Positions 35,295 to 45,761 of a stretch of 64,000 nt of DNA are shown here, piece by piece. Position 1 is the first letter of the stretch; the number at the start of each line of letters is the position of its first letter. The translations under genes and the position numbers were made by a program. The notes under the pieces are model-generated. The model was not told the origin of the DNA, ran no database searches, and saw only the letters and a program-made list of their open reading frames with translations. The DNA is from an uncultured Chlorobiaceae bacterium (GTDB lineage Bacteria; Bacteroidota; Chlorobiia; Chlorobiales; Chlorobiaceae): positions 62,001 through 126,000 of the forward strand of contig CAIPYV010000096.1 in assembly GCA_903869365.1 (NCBI GenBank), written 5' to 3'.

Positions 35295-36137
35295 ATGACA
35301 AACTTGATGACCGCCTATCAGGGAGAACCTGGTGCATACAGTGAGATAGCTGCGCTCAGGGTCGGAGAGCCAAAACCTTATGAATCGTTTGAAGAGGTTT
35401 TTGCTGCTGTTGAACACGGTAAGGTCGAGTATGCTGTCATTCCGATAGAAAATTCACTGGGCGGAAGCATTCATCAAAACTATGACCTGCTGCTGCAGCA
35501 CCCGGTCACTATCGTTGCTGAAACCTTTGTCAAAGTTGAGCACTGTCTGCTCGGGATCCACCATGCAACCATAGGGGGTGCCCTGAAAGTGCTTTCTCAT
35601 CCTCAGGCACTCGCCCAGTGTCGTAATTTTTTTGCAACTCACAGGCACCTCAAGCCCGAAGTCGCCTACGATACTGCCGGCAGTGCAAAAATAGTTGCCG
35701 CCGAAAAAGATCCCACAAAACTTGCCATAGCCTCTAAAAGGGCCGGCGAACTCTACGGACTTGAAATCCTGCAGGAAAAATTGGCGGATGAAGAGTGGAA
35801 CATTACACGATTTTTCTGTATTGCACATTCAGAAAAAAGCAAACCGTTGCGTTTCAAGACACAACCGGATAGTGCACAGCACAAAACCTCTATTGCATTC
35901 ACGCTTCCCAATGTGCAGGGCTCTCTCTTTAAGGCGCTTGCCACCTTTGCTATACGTGATATCGATCTTGCAAAAATAGAGTCGAGGCCATTCAGGGAAA
36001 AAGCGTTTGAGTATCTGTTTTATGTCGATTTTATCGGCCATCAGGATGAACAGAATATTCACAATGCCCTGAGCCATCTCAAGGAATTTGCAACCATGGT
36101 CAAAGTGCTTGGAAGCTACGGGGTAGTTGCAGCATGA
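35295..36137 (+). CDS. pheA: Prephenate dehydratase
   Basis: PheA converts prephenate to phenylpyruvate in phenylalanine synthesis. The 280-residue monofunctional type has the periplasmic-binding-protein-like catalytic domain (YQGEPGAYSEIAALRVG, EYAVIPIENSLGGSIHQNYD, HPQALAQCRNFF and the ITRFFCI motif with the essential Thr-Arg-Phe) and a C-terminal ACT domain (TSIAFTLPNVQGSLFKALAT, IDLAKIESRPFREKAFEYLF) for phenylalanine feedback. No chorismate mutase domain is present. The stop overlaps the polA start by 4 bases (ATGA). Confidence 0.96.
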   Translation: MTNLMTAYQGEPGAYSEIAALRVGEPKPYESFEEVFAAVEHGKVEYAVIPIENSLGGSIHQNYDLLLQHPVTIVAETFVKVEHCLLGIHHATIGGALKVLSHPQALAQCRNFFATHRHLKPEVAYDTAGSAKIVAAEKDPTKLAIASKRAGELYGLEILQEKLADEEWNITRFFCIAHSEKSKPLRFKTQPDSAQHKTSIAFTLPNVQGSLFKALATFAIRDIDLAKIESRPFREKAFEYLFYVDFIGHQDEQNIHNALSHLKEFATMVKVLGSYGVVAA

Positions 36138-38968
36138 GCAATAATCAACTTGAATTCTTTCTTCCCGCCTGCCCGGACATAACAGTCGAAAGAAAAATAC
36201 CACAATCCGAAAAGCCAGCCCTTTTTCTCCTTGACGGTATGGCCATTATCTATCGGGCCTTTTTTGCCTTGCAGCGAGCAGGCATGACCAGCAGGGATGG
36301 AATGCCTACCGGAGCAATCTATGGATTTGCATCGGCACTCTTTAAAATCTTTGAAATCTATAAACCACACTATCTGGCGGCGGTTTTTGACAGTAAGGAA
36401 AAAACCTTTCGCCACGATATCTATCCCGCTTATAAAGCCAATCGACAGGCTCCGCCTGAAGATCTGATCATGCAGCTTGATGCCGTCTTCGAACTGCTTG
36501 ATGCGCTCGATATACCGCTTCTGAAAACCCCCGGATTTGAGGCTGATGATCTTATCGGCACGGCGTCGCGTAAGTTCGAGGATATCTGCCGGATTTACAT
36601 TGTAACTCCTGACAAGGATCTTGCCCAGCTGGTTCATGAAGGGGTAAAAATCCTCAGGCCGGGAAAAAATCAGAATGAGCTGGAGCTGCTCGGGCAAAAG
36701 GAGATTGCTGAACAATTCGGCGTACCTCCTGCACTGTTCACCCAGTTCCTGACCTTGACCGGCGACAACTCTGACAATATTCCCGGTGCGAAAGGGATCG
36801 GGCCGAAAACAGCATCTGCTCTGCTGGATAAATACGGCTCCCTGCAGAACATGTATAACCATCTGGATAAGATTTCTCCGAAAAACCGAAAAAGCCTTGA
36901 AGAATTTCAACCAAAACTTGACCTGATAACAGAACTGGTCACCATCCGCACTGATCTTCAGATGGACGTTACGCTGAAAGAGCTTGAGTGTGGAAAACCG
37001 GATCAGACAAGACTCTTGCCGTTGCTGCAGAAATTCGGCCTTAAAACCATTATATCTAGACTCCCAACTGTTTTCAATGATTTGCCGCAATACCCTGCTG
37101 ATGATGTTTCACTCCATGAGCATCCAACTGAGCAAGCGGAGGAGAAAGAAGCTGATCTCCGATCACCGCTCATTGGTGCGGACTACGGCCTCGTCGATAC
37201 ACAAGAAAGAGTGGATGATCTTCTCCGTTCTCTTCAAAATGTCCATCGCGTGGCGGTCGATACGGAAACAACAAGTCTTGATACGTTTGAAGCTGAACTG
37301 GCCGGTATATCATTTTCCATTGAAGCTGGAAAAGCCCGTTTTATCTCCTTTGCACCAGGGGCTCTTCAAAGAGAAACCACTATTGAAAAACTAAGGGATG
37401 TTCTTGAAAATCCTTCAATACTGAAAACCGGTCAAAACCTCAAATACGACATTCTTGTCCTGAAAAAATACGGCATAGCGCTTTCGCCGGTCGGATTTGA
37501 CACCATGCTGGCCAGCTATGTCCTTGATCCAGAGGAAAAACACAATCTTGATGATCTGGCGGCCCGTCATCTCGGTTACAAAACAACAACTTTTGATGAA
37601 CTTGTCGGAACAGGAAAAACCAAACTGAGTATTTACGACATTGACCCCATCAGACTCTCGGACTATGGCTGTCAGGATGCCGATCTTGCCCTTCAGCTTG
37701 AGGACATGTTCCGCAAAAAACTTGAGGGAGAAAAAAAGCTGCTCTGGATTTGCGAAAACATAGAGTTCCCCCTTGTCTCCATCCTTGCCGCAATGGAATA
37801 TCAGGGCATAAGCATCGATTCCGACAATCTTGAAAAAGCATCGAAAGCGGTCCAGACAGAGCTCGAACTGTTGACCGAAAAGATCTATGCTGCCGCTGGT
37901 TCTGAGTTCAATATTGATTCACCGAAACAGCTTGCACATGTCCTGTTCGATGTCCTTCTGCTGCCGCCGAAAAAAACAACCAAAACCGGCTACTCAACCA
38001 ATGTGGAAGTCCTTGAGGAGCTTGCACCACTTCACCCCGTTGCAAAAGATCTGCTCGAATACCGGAGTCTGCAGAAACTGAAAACAACCTATATCGATGC
38101 TTTGCCTAAAATGGTCAGTCCCCGGACAGGCCGACTGCATACCTCGTTCAACCAGCATATCACGGCCACCGGCAGGCTCTCTTCTTCGAAACCGAACCTG
38201 CAGAACATCCCGATCCGCACAACCCTCGGCAAAGAGATTCGCCGCGCATTCATACCCTCATCCCCTGAAAAATGGCTGCTCTCTGCAGATTATTCACAGA
38301 TTGAACTCAGGATTGCGGCTGAAATTTCAGGCGATCCACAGCTTCTTGATGCATTCCGCAACCATGAAGACATACACGCTGCAACCGCAAAAGTGATTTT
38401 TGGAACTCATGAGATCAACTCTGATATGCGGCGCAAAGCAAAAGAGGTGAATTTCGGAGTGCTCTACGGCATCATGCCTTTCGGACTGTCTAAAAGGCTC
38501 AATATCAGCCAGAAGGAAGCGAAAGCTATTATCGACACCTACATTTCAAAATATCCGGGACTGTTCAATGCGCTGCAAGATATTATAGAGGCAGGAAGAA
38601 AAAAGGGTTATGTGTCGACCCTTCTCGGAAGGCGCCGTTATATTGCAGATCTCAACAGCCGGAACACCAATTTGAAGAAGGCGGCTGAAAGGGCTGCCAT
38701 GAACACCCCTATCCAGGGCACTGCGGCTGATATCATTAAGTGCGCCATGATCCTCTGCAGCCAGCGCATGCGCAAAGAGAACATGAAATCCATCATGCTG
38801 CTGCAGGTCCATGATGAACTGCTCTTTGAAACCACTGATGAGGAAAAAGAGTCGCTTTCAGTCCTGATTGAAAAAGCAATGATTGATGCTGCAATAAGTT
38901 GCGGACTCAAGACCGTTCCGGTCGAGGTAGATACCGGTATTGGAAAAAACTGGTTTGAAGCCCACTAA
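36134..38968 (+). CDS. polA: DNA polymerase I
   Basis: The 944-residue protein contains all three Pol I activities: 5' nuclease (about 28-310: FLLDGMAIIYRAFFAL, TPDKDLAQLV, LTGDNSDNIPGAKGIGPKTA), 3'-5' proofreading exonuclease (about 370-540, VAVDTETTSLDTFEAEL with the DxE pair intact) and the family A polymerase (DYSQIELRI near 719, RRKAKEVNFGVLYGI as motif B, LLQVHDELLFE as motif C near 890). The first 27 residues are an extension before the usual 5' nuclease start and contain QLEFFLP, which resembles a sliding-clamp binding motif. Pol I fills gaps after excision repair and Okazaki priming. Translation is coupled to pheA. Confidence 0.97.
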   Translation: MSNNQLEFFLPACPDITVERKIPQSEKPALFLLDGMAIIYRAFFALQRAGMTSRDGMPTGAIYGFASALFKIFEIYKPHYLAAVFDSKEKTFRHDIYPAYKANRQAPPEDLIMQLDAVFELLDALDIPLLKTPGFEADDLIGTASRKFEDICRIYIVTPDKDLAQLVHEGVKILRPGKNQNELELLGQKEIAEQFGVPPALFTQFLTLTGDNSDNIPGAKGIGPKTASALLDKYGSLQNMYNHLDKISPKNRKSLEEFQPKLDLITELVTIRTDLQMDVTLKELECGKPDQTRLLPLLQKFGLKTIISRLPTVFNDLPQYPADDVSLHEHPTEQAEEKEADLRSPLIGADYGLVDTQERVDDLLRSLQNVHRVAVDTETTSLDTFEAELAGISFSIEAGKARFISFAPGALQRETTIEKLRDVLENPSILKTGQNLKYDILVLKKYGIALSPVGFDTMLASYVLDPEEKHNLDDLAARHLGYKTTTFDELVGTGKTKLSIYDIDPIRLSDYGCQDADLALQLEDMFRKKLEGEKKLLWICENIEFPLVSILAAMEYQGISIDSDNLEKASKAVQTELELLTEKIYAAAGSEFNIDSPKQLAHVLFDVLLLPPKKTTKTGYSTNVEVLEELAPLHPVAKDLLEYRSLQKLKTTYIDALPKMVSPRTGRLHTSFNQHITATGRLSSSKPNLQNIPIRTTLGKEIRRAFIPSSPEKWLLSADYSQIELRIAAEISGDPQLLDAFRNHEDIHAATAKVIFGTHEINSDMRRKAKEVNFGVLYGIMPFGLSKRLNISQKEAKAIIDTYISKYPGLFNALQDIIEAGRKKGYVSTLLGRRRYIADLNSRNTNLKKAAERAAMNTPIQGTAADIIKCAMILCSQRMRKENMKSIMLLQVHDELLFETTDEEKESLSVLIEKAMIDAAISCGLKTVPVEVDTGIGKNWFEAH

Positions 38969-39052
38969 TCATTGATTTATAAAAAAAAGTTTATTTATAT
39001 TTGTCCATCGTTCATGACTGCCCCTCGTTAAGGTAAACAATCCGGATACTGC

Positions 39053-39790
39053 ATGTCTTCTGCAAAACAGTTTATACCTCTGTCTGGATTCGGTAGAAAA
39101 GAGCATATTCTTTTCTGCCTTGTTCTCTTTGCTTCCCTTCTGCTGTCGCCATTAACGACCATTGCTGAAAAGAAACATCCTGTCAATGTGAGTCAGCCAA
39201 GCTCTACTGAAGAGTTGCTGGCAACGAATGAACAAATGATTGAACAACTGATTCGGGAGATTGAACTGCCGGAAGAGAACACCCATGAAAACGGTGAACT
39301 CGCTGATAACCCCAATCCAACCTCTTTTATGTCGAGCATACCCAATATCAGGCCTATCGGGGGTTCAATTACCAGTAATTTCGGCATCCGAGTACACCCA
39401 ATCTATCATGTTTCCCTTTTTCACTCTGGTATAGATTTTTCCGTTCCTGAGGGTACAGGGGTACAGACTACAGGCGACGGAATTGTAGCTTTTTCAGGTT
39501 ACGACAAGGGATATGGGCAAAAAATCATCATCAATCACGGTTATGGCTATAAAACCGTCTATGCCCACCTGTCAAAACCGCTGGTGAGTCAAGGCCAGAA
39601 AGTAAAGCGCAGCGAGATCATTGCGCTTTCTGGAAATACCGGTGTGTCTACTGGTCCGCATCTGCATTACGAGGTACGCAAAGACAATGCAAGAGTCAAT
39701 CCGACCGCTTATTTCTTTGATGGAACAAACTCGAACAAGTTCCTCTCCATAAAAAAGACTTCTCCTGAAGAAGAAGGCAATAACTATTAA
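39053..39790 (+). CDS. M23 family metallopeptidase (LytM-type)
   Basis: A 245-residue envelope protein with an N-terminal hydrophobic segment (about 19-40, HILFCLVLFASLLLSPLTTI), a variable acidic linker and a C-terminal LytM domain. Zinc-site motifs are HSGIDFSVPEGTGV (His and Asp ligands, from about 124) and HLHYEVRKD (about 203-211), with GYGQKIIINHGYGYKTVYAHL in between. All ligands are present, so it is probably an active cell-wall endopeptidase; some relatives activate amidases instead. It is followed after 24 bases by a DUF2795 gene in the same orientation. Confidence 0.9.
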   Translation: MSSAKQFIPLSGFGRKEHILFCLVLFASLLLSPLTTIAEKKHPVNVSQPSSTEELLATNEQMIEQLIREIELPEENTHENGELADNPNPTSFMSSIPNIRPIGGSITSNFGIRVHPIYHVSLFHSGIDFSVPEGTGVQTTGDGIVAFSGYDKGYGQKIIINHGYGYKTVYAHLSKPLVSQGQKVKRSEIIALSGNTGVSTGPHLHYEVRKDNARVNPTAYFFDGTNSNKFLSIKKTSPEEEGNNY

Positions 39791-39814
39791 CCTGAATAAA
39801 TCAATAAACTTAGT

Positions 39815-40042
39815 ATGTACTGGAATTTAGATCTCGCCCGTTATATAGCCGACGCACCGTGGCCTGTCACAAAAGATGAACTGATTAATTACGCAAACAG
39901 AACAGGAGCACCGCAACAGGTGATCGAAAACCTGATTGATCTTCCTGAAAGCGATGACATGTATGAAAGCCTTGATGAAATATGGCCGGACTACCCTACT
40001 GATGAAGACTTCGGCTACAGTGATGAAGAGCCATTAACATAG
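39815..40042 (+). CDS. DUF2795 family small acidic protein
   Basis: A 75-residue acidic protein containing APWPVTKDELINYANRTGAP and QVIENLIDLP, followed by YESLDEIWPDYPTDEDFGY. This is the DUF2795 pattern, small soluble proteins found across Chlorobi and other phyla with no assigned function; the domain looks like a short helix-turn-helix-like fold. It lies between an M23 peptidase and a BamA/TamA-like gene, with 24- and 19-base spacings, so all three may be one transcript. Confidence 0.85.
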   Translation: MYWNLDLARYIADAPWPVTKDELINYANRTGAPQQVIENLIDLPESDDMYESLDEIWPDYPTDEDFGYSDEEPLT

Positions 40043-40061
40043 GAAAACGGAACGCAGTTGA

Positions 40062-42263
40062 GTGGCAAAAGTATATGAACTTATTGCTCTTTTTTTGCTC
40101 TGTGCCCTGCCGGCATACAGTCAGTCAAGCGGCAGCGGTGTGGAGCAGTCACCGAAGTCACCCTACACTGGCAAGATCAGCTTCATCGGCAATAAAGCGA
40201 TCAGTCATGAAGAGCTGATGCAGGTTATCGCCAGCTCTGAACACACCTCATTCCTTGGACTCGGCTTATTTGGCGGAGCGCTTAAACCCTTTAATCCAGA
40301 GGAGTTTGATAAAGATCTCACCCTCATAAAAAAACTGTATACCTACAAGGGATATTTCTTTACAAACGTGAACTCCACGATGGAAAGGAAGGGCAACGGC
40401 AAATTTGTGGATCTGAAGATTGCGATCCGTGAAAATGAACCGTCGAGAATTGATTCGCTGAAATACGAGGGACTTGACAAGATTTCAAGGGAGCTGAAAG
40501 CCAATTATCTTGATCAACAGCGCCTGAAAGTCCATGATATTTTTTCGGTTGAGCGACTGATTGATGAAAGGAACCGTACCATTTCATTTTTCAGAGAAGA
40601 GGGTTATGCTTTTTTTCATGAGGACAGTATCCGTATCAAGATTGATACCGTAGGCCATCGTGCAGGGATAGTGTTCAAGCTCAGTCTTCCAGAGCGGCTG
40701 ACGTATGGACCTGTCCATGTTGTGGTGCACAATCCTGTCAAGCGCGACACCGAGCCTGGCAAAAAAACATTTACAAAGGATAATATCACCGGCAACATTA
40801 TAGGAAAACAGAACCTGTCAGCTGATCTCATCACTTCTGCTCTTGAATTCCGACCCGGCAAGGTTACCAGCCAAACTCTTGAACAGCGCACCTTGCAAAA
40901 TTTCGGCACCACCAATATTTTTTCGTCCATTTACATCAGCCCTGATTCGGTCCGTTCCGGTCAACTTTATACTACCGTGCATCTTGAAACGGCACCAAGA
41001 CATCAGATAGAACCAAAATTACTGGTTGACAACCGTTACGGCTCCCTCTTTTTTGCCGGTTCGCTGGCATACGAAAACAAAAACCTGCTGGGAGGTGCGG
41101 AACAATTCCAGACTTCAACAGAATTCGGTACCCAGCTTGATGACCGCAACAGTGTGCTTGAAAATCTTAATCCTGCACAATACGCCAAGGTGATTCCCTA
41201 TGAATTCAATCTGAAAAGCAGCATACTCATGCCGGTTCTTAAAAAACCAGGCAACTTCTATGCAGTTACGGCCGAATACGCCAGTACCATAAAGCCGGTG
41301 CTGCTTTCTACCCAGAACGTCCTGGTTCGGGGAACCTACAATGCCAGGCTGAGCCCGAAATCACGACTGAATTTTGATTTTTTTGAGTTTGAGCTGGTCA
41401 AAAATGACTCTCTCAGAGGATTCAAACAGTTGTTCAAAACCAGCCTTGCCAAAAATATCGGCATCGATCCGTCCAATGAAAGCGCCGTCAAAGCTGGATT
41501 GGACAGTCTGCTGAAAACCCATATCGACCAGACGTTCCGGCTTCGCTACAACTTCACCAACCGCCAAAGCGTTTTGCCGGTAAGTACCATCTGGAACCTC
41601 GATCTTCTGCTTGAAGAGTGCGGAACTATCCCCTGGCTGATCGATAAATATATTGACACAAAAAATTATATCGGGCACACCGATAAAGATCCCCAGATAT
41701 TTGGCACAACCTATACTCAGTACGTCAAAGTTGCGCCGGGCGCGAGCTTTATTGAAACCCTTTCACCGAAAAGCCAAATTGCAGGAAGGGGCGATATTGG
41801 ATGGATGGTACCGTGGGGAAAAGCTGAAACAACTCCTCAAGAGCGACGTTTTTATGCCGGCGGGGCAAACAGTTTGAGGGGATGGCTTTTCAACACCCTT
41901 GGACCGGGCAACAGCAACAGCAACGCTGCGGCGAATTTCGGCGCTGACATCAAACTTGAACTGAATCTGGAGTACAGACTGAAATTTTTCAAGCTTTTCC
42001 GTCAATCTTCAGGAATAACCATCTTTTCCGATATGGGAAATATATGGGACAGAACAGGACCTTATGCTTTTACTCCAAAATCCATGCTTAATAACTATGC
42101 ATGGGATGCGGGCATCGGCCTGCGGATAGGATCTCCTATCGGACCCTTCCGTTTTGATTTCGCCTATAAACTGCGTGATCCTACGGAGAGTGAAGCCTGG
42201 AGAATTTCAACATGGAAGCTTAAAGACTTTACCTTCAATTTTGGAATTGGTGAAGCTTTTTAA
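40062..42263 (+). CDS. BamA/TamA family outer-membrane protein (Omp85 superfamily)
   Basis: The 733-residue protein starts at a GTG (40062), giving a signal peptide that ends near LPAYSQ. Two or three POTRA-like repeats follow (ISFIGNKAISHEELMQVI, SLKYEGLDKISRELKANYL and the region to about 320), then a 16-strand barrel-like half with the conserved ERRFYAGGANSLRGW motif (the VRGF/Y equivalent in loop 6), SPIGPFRFDFAYKLRD, and a terminal Phe (NFGIGEAF) as the beta-signal. Omp85 proteins insert barrel proteins into the outer membrane. The short POTRA array (compared with five in BamA) makes a TamA-like or lineage-specific paralogue as likely as BamA itself. Confidence 0.88.
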   Translation: MAKVYELIALFLLCALPAYSQSSGSGVEQSPKSPYTGKISFIGNKAISHEELMQVIASSEHTSFLGLGLFGGALKPFNPEEFDKDLTLIKKLYTYKGYFFTNVNSTMERKGNGKFVDLKIAIRENEPSRIDSLKYEGLDKISRELKANYLDQQRLKVHDIFSVERLIDERNRTISFFREEGYAFFHEDSIRIKIDTVGHRAGIVFKLSLPERLTYGPVHVVVHNPVKRDTEPGKKTFTKDNITGNIIGKQNLSADLITSALEFRPGKVTSQTLEQRTLQNFGTTNIFSSIYISPDSVRSGQLYTTVHLETAPRHQIEPKLLVDNRYGSLFFAGSLAYENKNLLGGAEQFQTSTEFGTQLDDRNSVLENLNPAQYAKVIPYEFNLKSSILMPVLKKPGNFYAVTAEYASTIKPVLLSTQNVLVRGTYNARLSPKSRLNFDFFEFELVKNDSLRGFKQLFKTSLAKNIGIDPSNESAVKAGLDSLLKTHIDQTFRLRYNFTNRQSVLPVSTIWNLDLLLEECGTIPWLIDKYIDTKNYIGHTDKDPQIFGTTYTQYVKVAPGASFIETLSPKSQIAGRGDIGWMVPWGKAETTPQERRFYAGGANSLRGWLFNTLGPGNSNSNAAANFGADIKLELNLEYRLKFFKLFRQSSGITIFSDMGNIWDRTGPYAFTPKSMLNNYAWDAGIGLRIGSPIGPFRFDFAYKLRDPTESEAWRISTWKLKDFTFNFGIGEAF

Positions 42264-42311
42264 TTATTTGGCGGGGTTAATCTTTTTTCACGATTCCAAG
42301 GAAGTATCATC

Positions 42312-42977
42312 ATGCCAGCATCATCAACCCTTCTCGCTCCATCAATTCTATCGGCTGACTTCACCAACCTTAAAGGCTCAATAGCGATTGCTGAAACAGC
42401 GGGAGCAGACTGGATACACTGCGATGTCATGGACGGAAACTTTGTCCCCAACATCACCTTTGGACCGTTCATCGTACAAGCTATTGCGGCATGTACCTCT
42501 CTGATTATCGACACCCATCTGATGATTGCTGATCCAGACCGTTTCATTGAGGATTTTGTCAAAGCAGGCTCTCACCAGATCACCGTGCACCAGGAGACCT
42601 GCCCGCATCTTCACCGTACGATTCAGTTCATCAAAAGCTTTGGTGTAAAAGCAGGTGTCTCAATCAACCCGGCTACTCCGCTCTCGACACTCGACTCCAT
42701 TCTGCCGGATCTGGATCTTGTGCTGCTCATGTCGGTTAATCCCGGATTCGGCGGACAGAAGTTCATACCTTCATCCATTGGAAAAATCCAGCAGCTTCAC
42801 CAGATGCGCCTGCAGTTGAATCCCGGGATGATCATCGCCATTGACGGCGGTATAACGGAAGAAAATGCTCAGGCTGTCGTTTCGGCAGGCGCCGACGCTC
42901 TGATTGCCGGTACAGCGTTTTTCAAGTCGGTCGATCCGGTCAAAAGTGCTGCAGCAATCAAGGCGATGACCAGATAA
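42312..42977 (+). CDS. rpe: Ribulose-phosphate 3-epimerase
   Basis: Rpe interconverts ribulose-5-phosphate and xylulose-5-phosphate in the pentose phosphate network. The 221-residue TIM-barrel protein begins [19 protein letters not shown], has the catalytic/metal [17 protein letters not shown] (His, Asp), [26 protein letters not shown] and [12 protein letters not shown]. Length and residues are normal. The gene end overlaps the convergent trpC by 20 bases, and no terminator is visible between them. Confidence 0.96.
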   Translation: MPASSTLLAPSILSADFTNLKGSIAIAETAGADWIHCDVMDGNFVPNITFGPFIVQAIAACTSLIIDTHLMIADPDRFIEDFVKAGSHQITVHQETCPHLHRTIQFIKSFGVKAGVSINPATPLSTLDSILPDLDLVLLMSVNPGFGGQKFIPSSIGKIQQLHQMRLQLNPGMIIAIDGGITEENAQAVVSAGADALIAGTAFFKSVDPVKSAAAIKAMTR

Positions 42978-43743
42978 TTTCACGAAGTTCCGCACTGGTA
43001 TGCAACCCTTCTCCTATCAGCACGGCATCGAACGATGCCTGCCTGATAAGGGCAATATCAGCTGCGGTTTTCATGCCACTTTCAGCAACAGCAACAACCT
43101 CTGCAGGAATAAATGGGCGAAGATTGATTGAGGTCTCAAGTCTGAGGGTGAAGTCTTTCAGATCCCTGTTGTTGACTCCGATCAATTGAGCACCTTTTTC
43201 AAGAGCCCTGTCAAGCTCTTTGCGGTCGTGCACTTCGACAAGAACATGCAGGCCTATGCTCATGGCCAACTGCAGATAGTCACCAAACTGGCATGGATCG
43301 AGGGCGGCGACAATAAGCAGAATGGCATCGGCGCCGATCAGGCGGGACTCAAAGATCTGGGATTCATCAATAAGAAAATCCTTGCGAAGCACGGGCAGGG
43401 AGAAAGAACGGCTGACCATCTGAAGATAGTCGTTTGAACCTTGAAAAAAATTGCGATCGGTGAGCACGGAATAAGCGGCAGCACCAAGCTCTCCGTATCG
43501 ACGGGCCATGGCCACCGGATCAAAATCGCTGACAATAAGGCCACGGGATGGTGATGCTTTTTTTATTTCGGCAATGAGCCTTAACCCCCCATCTCTGCTC
43601 CTGAGCGCACCGGTAAAATCACGGGTCGAAAGAAGAGAACCCTGCTGTTCAGCATAGCGCTGTGAGGGTTTCTCTTTTTTCAGCTCCTGTATTTCGCGCT
43701 GTTTTTCCTCTAATATCCTGGTCAGATAGGTCATAAGGTTCAA
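42958..43743 (-). CDS. trpC: Indole-3-glycerol phosphate synthase
   Basis: TrpC closes the indole ring in tryptophan synthesis. The 261-residue TIM-barrel enzyme shows [20 protein letters not shown] (catalytic Lys and phosphate site), [41 protein letters not shown] and [15 protein letters not shown]. The ATG at 43743 overlaps the carB stop by 4 bases; MTYL three codons later is an alternative start. It is the last gene of a minus-strand run with carB, and the two pathways (tryptophan, carbamoyl phosphate) both draw on glutamine. Confidence 0.96.
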   Translation of the reverse strand: MNLMTYLTRILEEKQREIQELKKEKPSQRYAEQQGSLLSTRDFTGALRSRDGGLRLIAEIKKASPSRGLIVSDFDPVAMARRYGELGAAAYSVLTDRNFFQGSNDYLQMVSRSFSLPVLRKDFLIDESQIFESRLIGADAILLIVAALDPCQFGDYLQLAMSIGLHVLVEVHDRKELDRALEKGAQLIGVNNRDLKDFTLRLETSINLRPFIPAEVVAVAESGMKTAADIALIRQASFDAVLIGEGLHTSAELREIIWSSP

Positions 43744-45218
43744 TCAGCTGCGGCCAATTCCCTGAGTTCACTTTCAAGCTCAACAATCTGCAGGATATTA
43801 TCAAGAAACCAGGGATCAATACCAGTAGACTTGTGGACCTCTTCAATGGTTGCCCCAGCCTGGAAAGCGTAACGAAGGTAAAAGATACGGTCAGCTTTCG
43901 GTATCCTGATTTTTTCAAGAATATCCTCTTTCGCAAACTTTTTCTGCTGCTGCGTCATATCAAGGACATTCATGATATCCTTACCGTCTGACCCGAGTCC
44001 TGCGCGACCGATTTCAAGGCCACGAAGCGACTTCTGCAGTGCTTCCCTGAAATTTCGTCCGAAAGCCATCACTTCACCGACAGACTTCATCTGCACACCG
44101 AGCCGGGCATCAACATTCTTGAACTTTTCAAAATCCCATCGGGGAATTTTGACGACACAGTAGTCAATTGCAGGTTCAAAACTAGCCGGGGTCGTTTTGG
44201 TTATATCATTGAGAATCTCGTCAAGCGTATAGCCTACCGCAAGTTTCGCGGCTACTTTCGCTATCGGAAAACCGGTTGCCTTAGAAGCCAGAGCGGAACT
44301 CCTTGACACACGGGGATTCATCTCAATCACCACGATACGACCGTTCACCGGATTAATGGCAAACTGGATATTGCTGCCTCCGGTCTCGACCCCTATCTCC
44401 CTGATGATCCTTACTGATGCATCCCTGAGTTCCTGATACTGGCGATCAGTAAGCGTCTGGGCGGGGGCAACGGTAATACTGTCGCCGGTATGCACACCCA
44501 TGGGATCAAAATTCTCGATAGAGCAGACGATGATCACATTATCCGCCAAGTCACGTATGACCTCAAGCTCAAACTCTTTCCATCCAATCAAACACTCCTC
44601 AACAAGCACTTCGCTGATAGGACTTTCGGCAAGCCCCCGGCGAACGGCTTCATAATAGTCAGCTTTTGTCTCGGCAAACCCGCCGCCGGTACCGCCAAGC
44701 GTAAACGAAGGCCGTATGACGATCGGAAGGCCAATCTCTTCCAGCGCCTCTTTCGCCTCTTTTTCGTTACGGACAAAATAGCCTTTGGCCATTTCCAGTC
44801 CGATTTTTTTCATTGCCGTGCTGAAAAACTCACGATTTTCGGCCTTTCTGATCGCACGAAGCTTTGCGCCAATCAGTTCAACGCCGTTTCGTTCAAGAAT
44901 TCCGGATTCAGCAAGACTCACGGCAATATTCAGAGCGGTCTGGCCGCCCATTGTCGGCAGGAGGGCATCAGGTTTTTCACGCTCGATAATTTTCTGAACA
45001 TATTCCGGTGTAATCGGCTCAATATAGGTTGCGTCAGCTAACTCTATATCAGTCATGATGGTTGCCGGATTGCTGTTTACCAGCACAACTCGATATCCAT
45101 CTTCCTTAAGAGCACGGCACGCCTGGGTACCGGAATAATCAAACTCACAGGCCTGGCCGATCACGATAGGGCCGGCACCAATCACTAAAATCGACTTTAT
45201 ATCTTCCCGCTTTGGCAC
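43740..45218 (-). CDS. carB: Carbamoyl-phosphate synthase large chain, first half (split CarB, N-terminal)
   Basis: A 492-residue protein equal to the carboxyphosphate-synthesising ATP-grasp half of CarB plus the start of the oligomerisation domain. Motifs: [61 protein letters not shown] and [20 protein letters not shown]. An intact E. coli CarB has about 1070 residues; here a clean stop follows ELRELAAAD and the next gene is trpC in an overlapping frame. From general knowledge, split carB genes with a separate second half occur in Chlorobi, Aquifex and some archaea; the second half and the glutaminase subunit are not in this window. Start: ATG at 45218 encoding MPKREDI. Confidence 0.93.
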   Translation of the reverse strand: MPKREDIKSILVIGAGPIVIGQACEFDYSGTQACRALKEDGYRVVLVNSNPATIMTDIELADATYIEPITPEYVQKIIEREKPDALLPTMGGQTALNIAVSLAESGILERNGVELIGAKLRAIRKAENREFFSTAMKKIGLEMAKGYFVRNEKEAKEALEEIGLPIVIRPSFTLGGTGGGFAETKADYYEAVRRGLAESPISEVLVEECLIGWKEFELEVIRDLADNVIIVCSIENFDPMGVHTGDSITVAPAQTLTDRQYQELRDASVRIIREIGVETGGSNIQFAINPVNGRIVVIEMNPRVSRSSALASKATGFPIAKVAAKLAVGYTLDEILNDITKTTPASFEPAIDYCVVKIPRWDFEKFKNVDARLGVQMKSVGEVMAFGRNFREALQKSLRGLEIGRAGLGSDGKDIMNVLDMTQQQKKFAKEDILEKIRIPKADRIFYLRYAFQAGATIEEVHKSTGIDPWFLDNILQIVELESELRELAAAD

Positions 45219-45307
45219 GTTATATCCCCGGGTTTAATACTTGGTAAGCTTAAAAAAAAGCAATGTACAAAATTATTGCAGAGTTTATCTCCCCGAACCG
45301 GGCCAAA

Positions 45308-45739
45308 CTACTCGACTACTCGAATCTGCTCTTGGTGGAACCCTCCTGAATTTCGTCTCAACCATGCCGTCACCTCCTTTGGCTGCGCATTCATGAATGA
45401 AATTATCAAGAGCGTATGACCGGCCCGGGCAAAATCAACATCGTGCAGAGACGGAATAGCGGGAGAGTTGATATGTGAATGATAGGAGCCTAAAATTTCG
45501 TATCCACTTCTTTCAGCTTCCCGCTCTACATCAAGGTACTCTTTGTGGGATATCTCAAACCCATGCTCCTTGCCATGATAGAGGCAATTCGTGCAGGGGG
45601 CGACCTCGTGCACTATATTCTCAATATTCCCCCTGTGATCAATATTCTTTTTTCCGACAAGCAGCCCGCAACATTCATAGGGCAACTCCCGAAAAGCCTG
45701 TTCCTGAATAATTTCAAATTTACGCCGGAATAGTTTCAT
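45308..45739 (-). CDS. JAMM/MPN domain metalloprotease (Mov34/Rad25-like)
   Basis: A 143-residue stand-alone MPN+ protein. The JAMM zinc-site is complete: E22 in PYECCGLLVG, then YHSHINSPAIPSLHD with H87, H89 and D100. Extra cysteines (C23, C24, C49, C52) occur near the active site. Bacterial JAMM proteins deconjugate small sulfur-carrier proteins (ThiS/MoaD-like) or cysteine-linked carriers, as in CysM-dependent cysteine synthesis; no such carrier gene is visible next to it. It lies between purD and carB on the same strand. Substrate unknown. Confidence 0.88.
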   Translation of the reverse strand: MKLFRRKFEIIQEQAFRELPYECCGLLVGKKNIDHRGNIENIVHEVAPCTNCLYHGKEHGFEISHKEYLDVEREAERSGYEILGSYHSHINSPAIPSLHDVDFARAGHTLLIISFMNAQPKEVTAWLRRNSGGFHQEQIRVVE

Positions 45740-45761
45740 AGAACAACCAGTGACTGAAATT

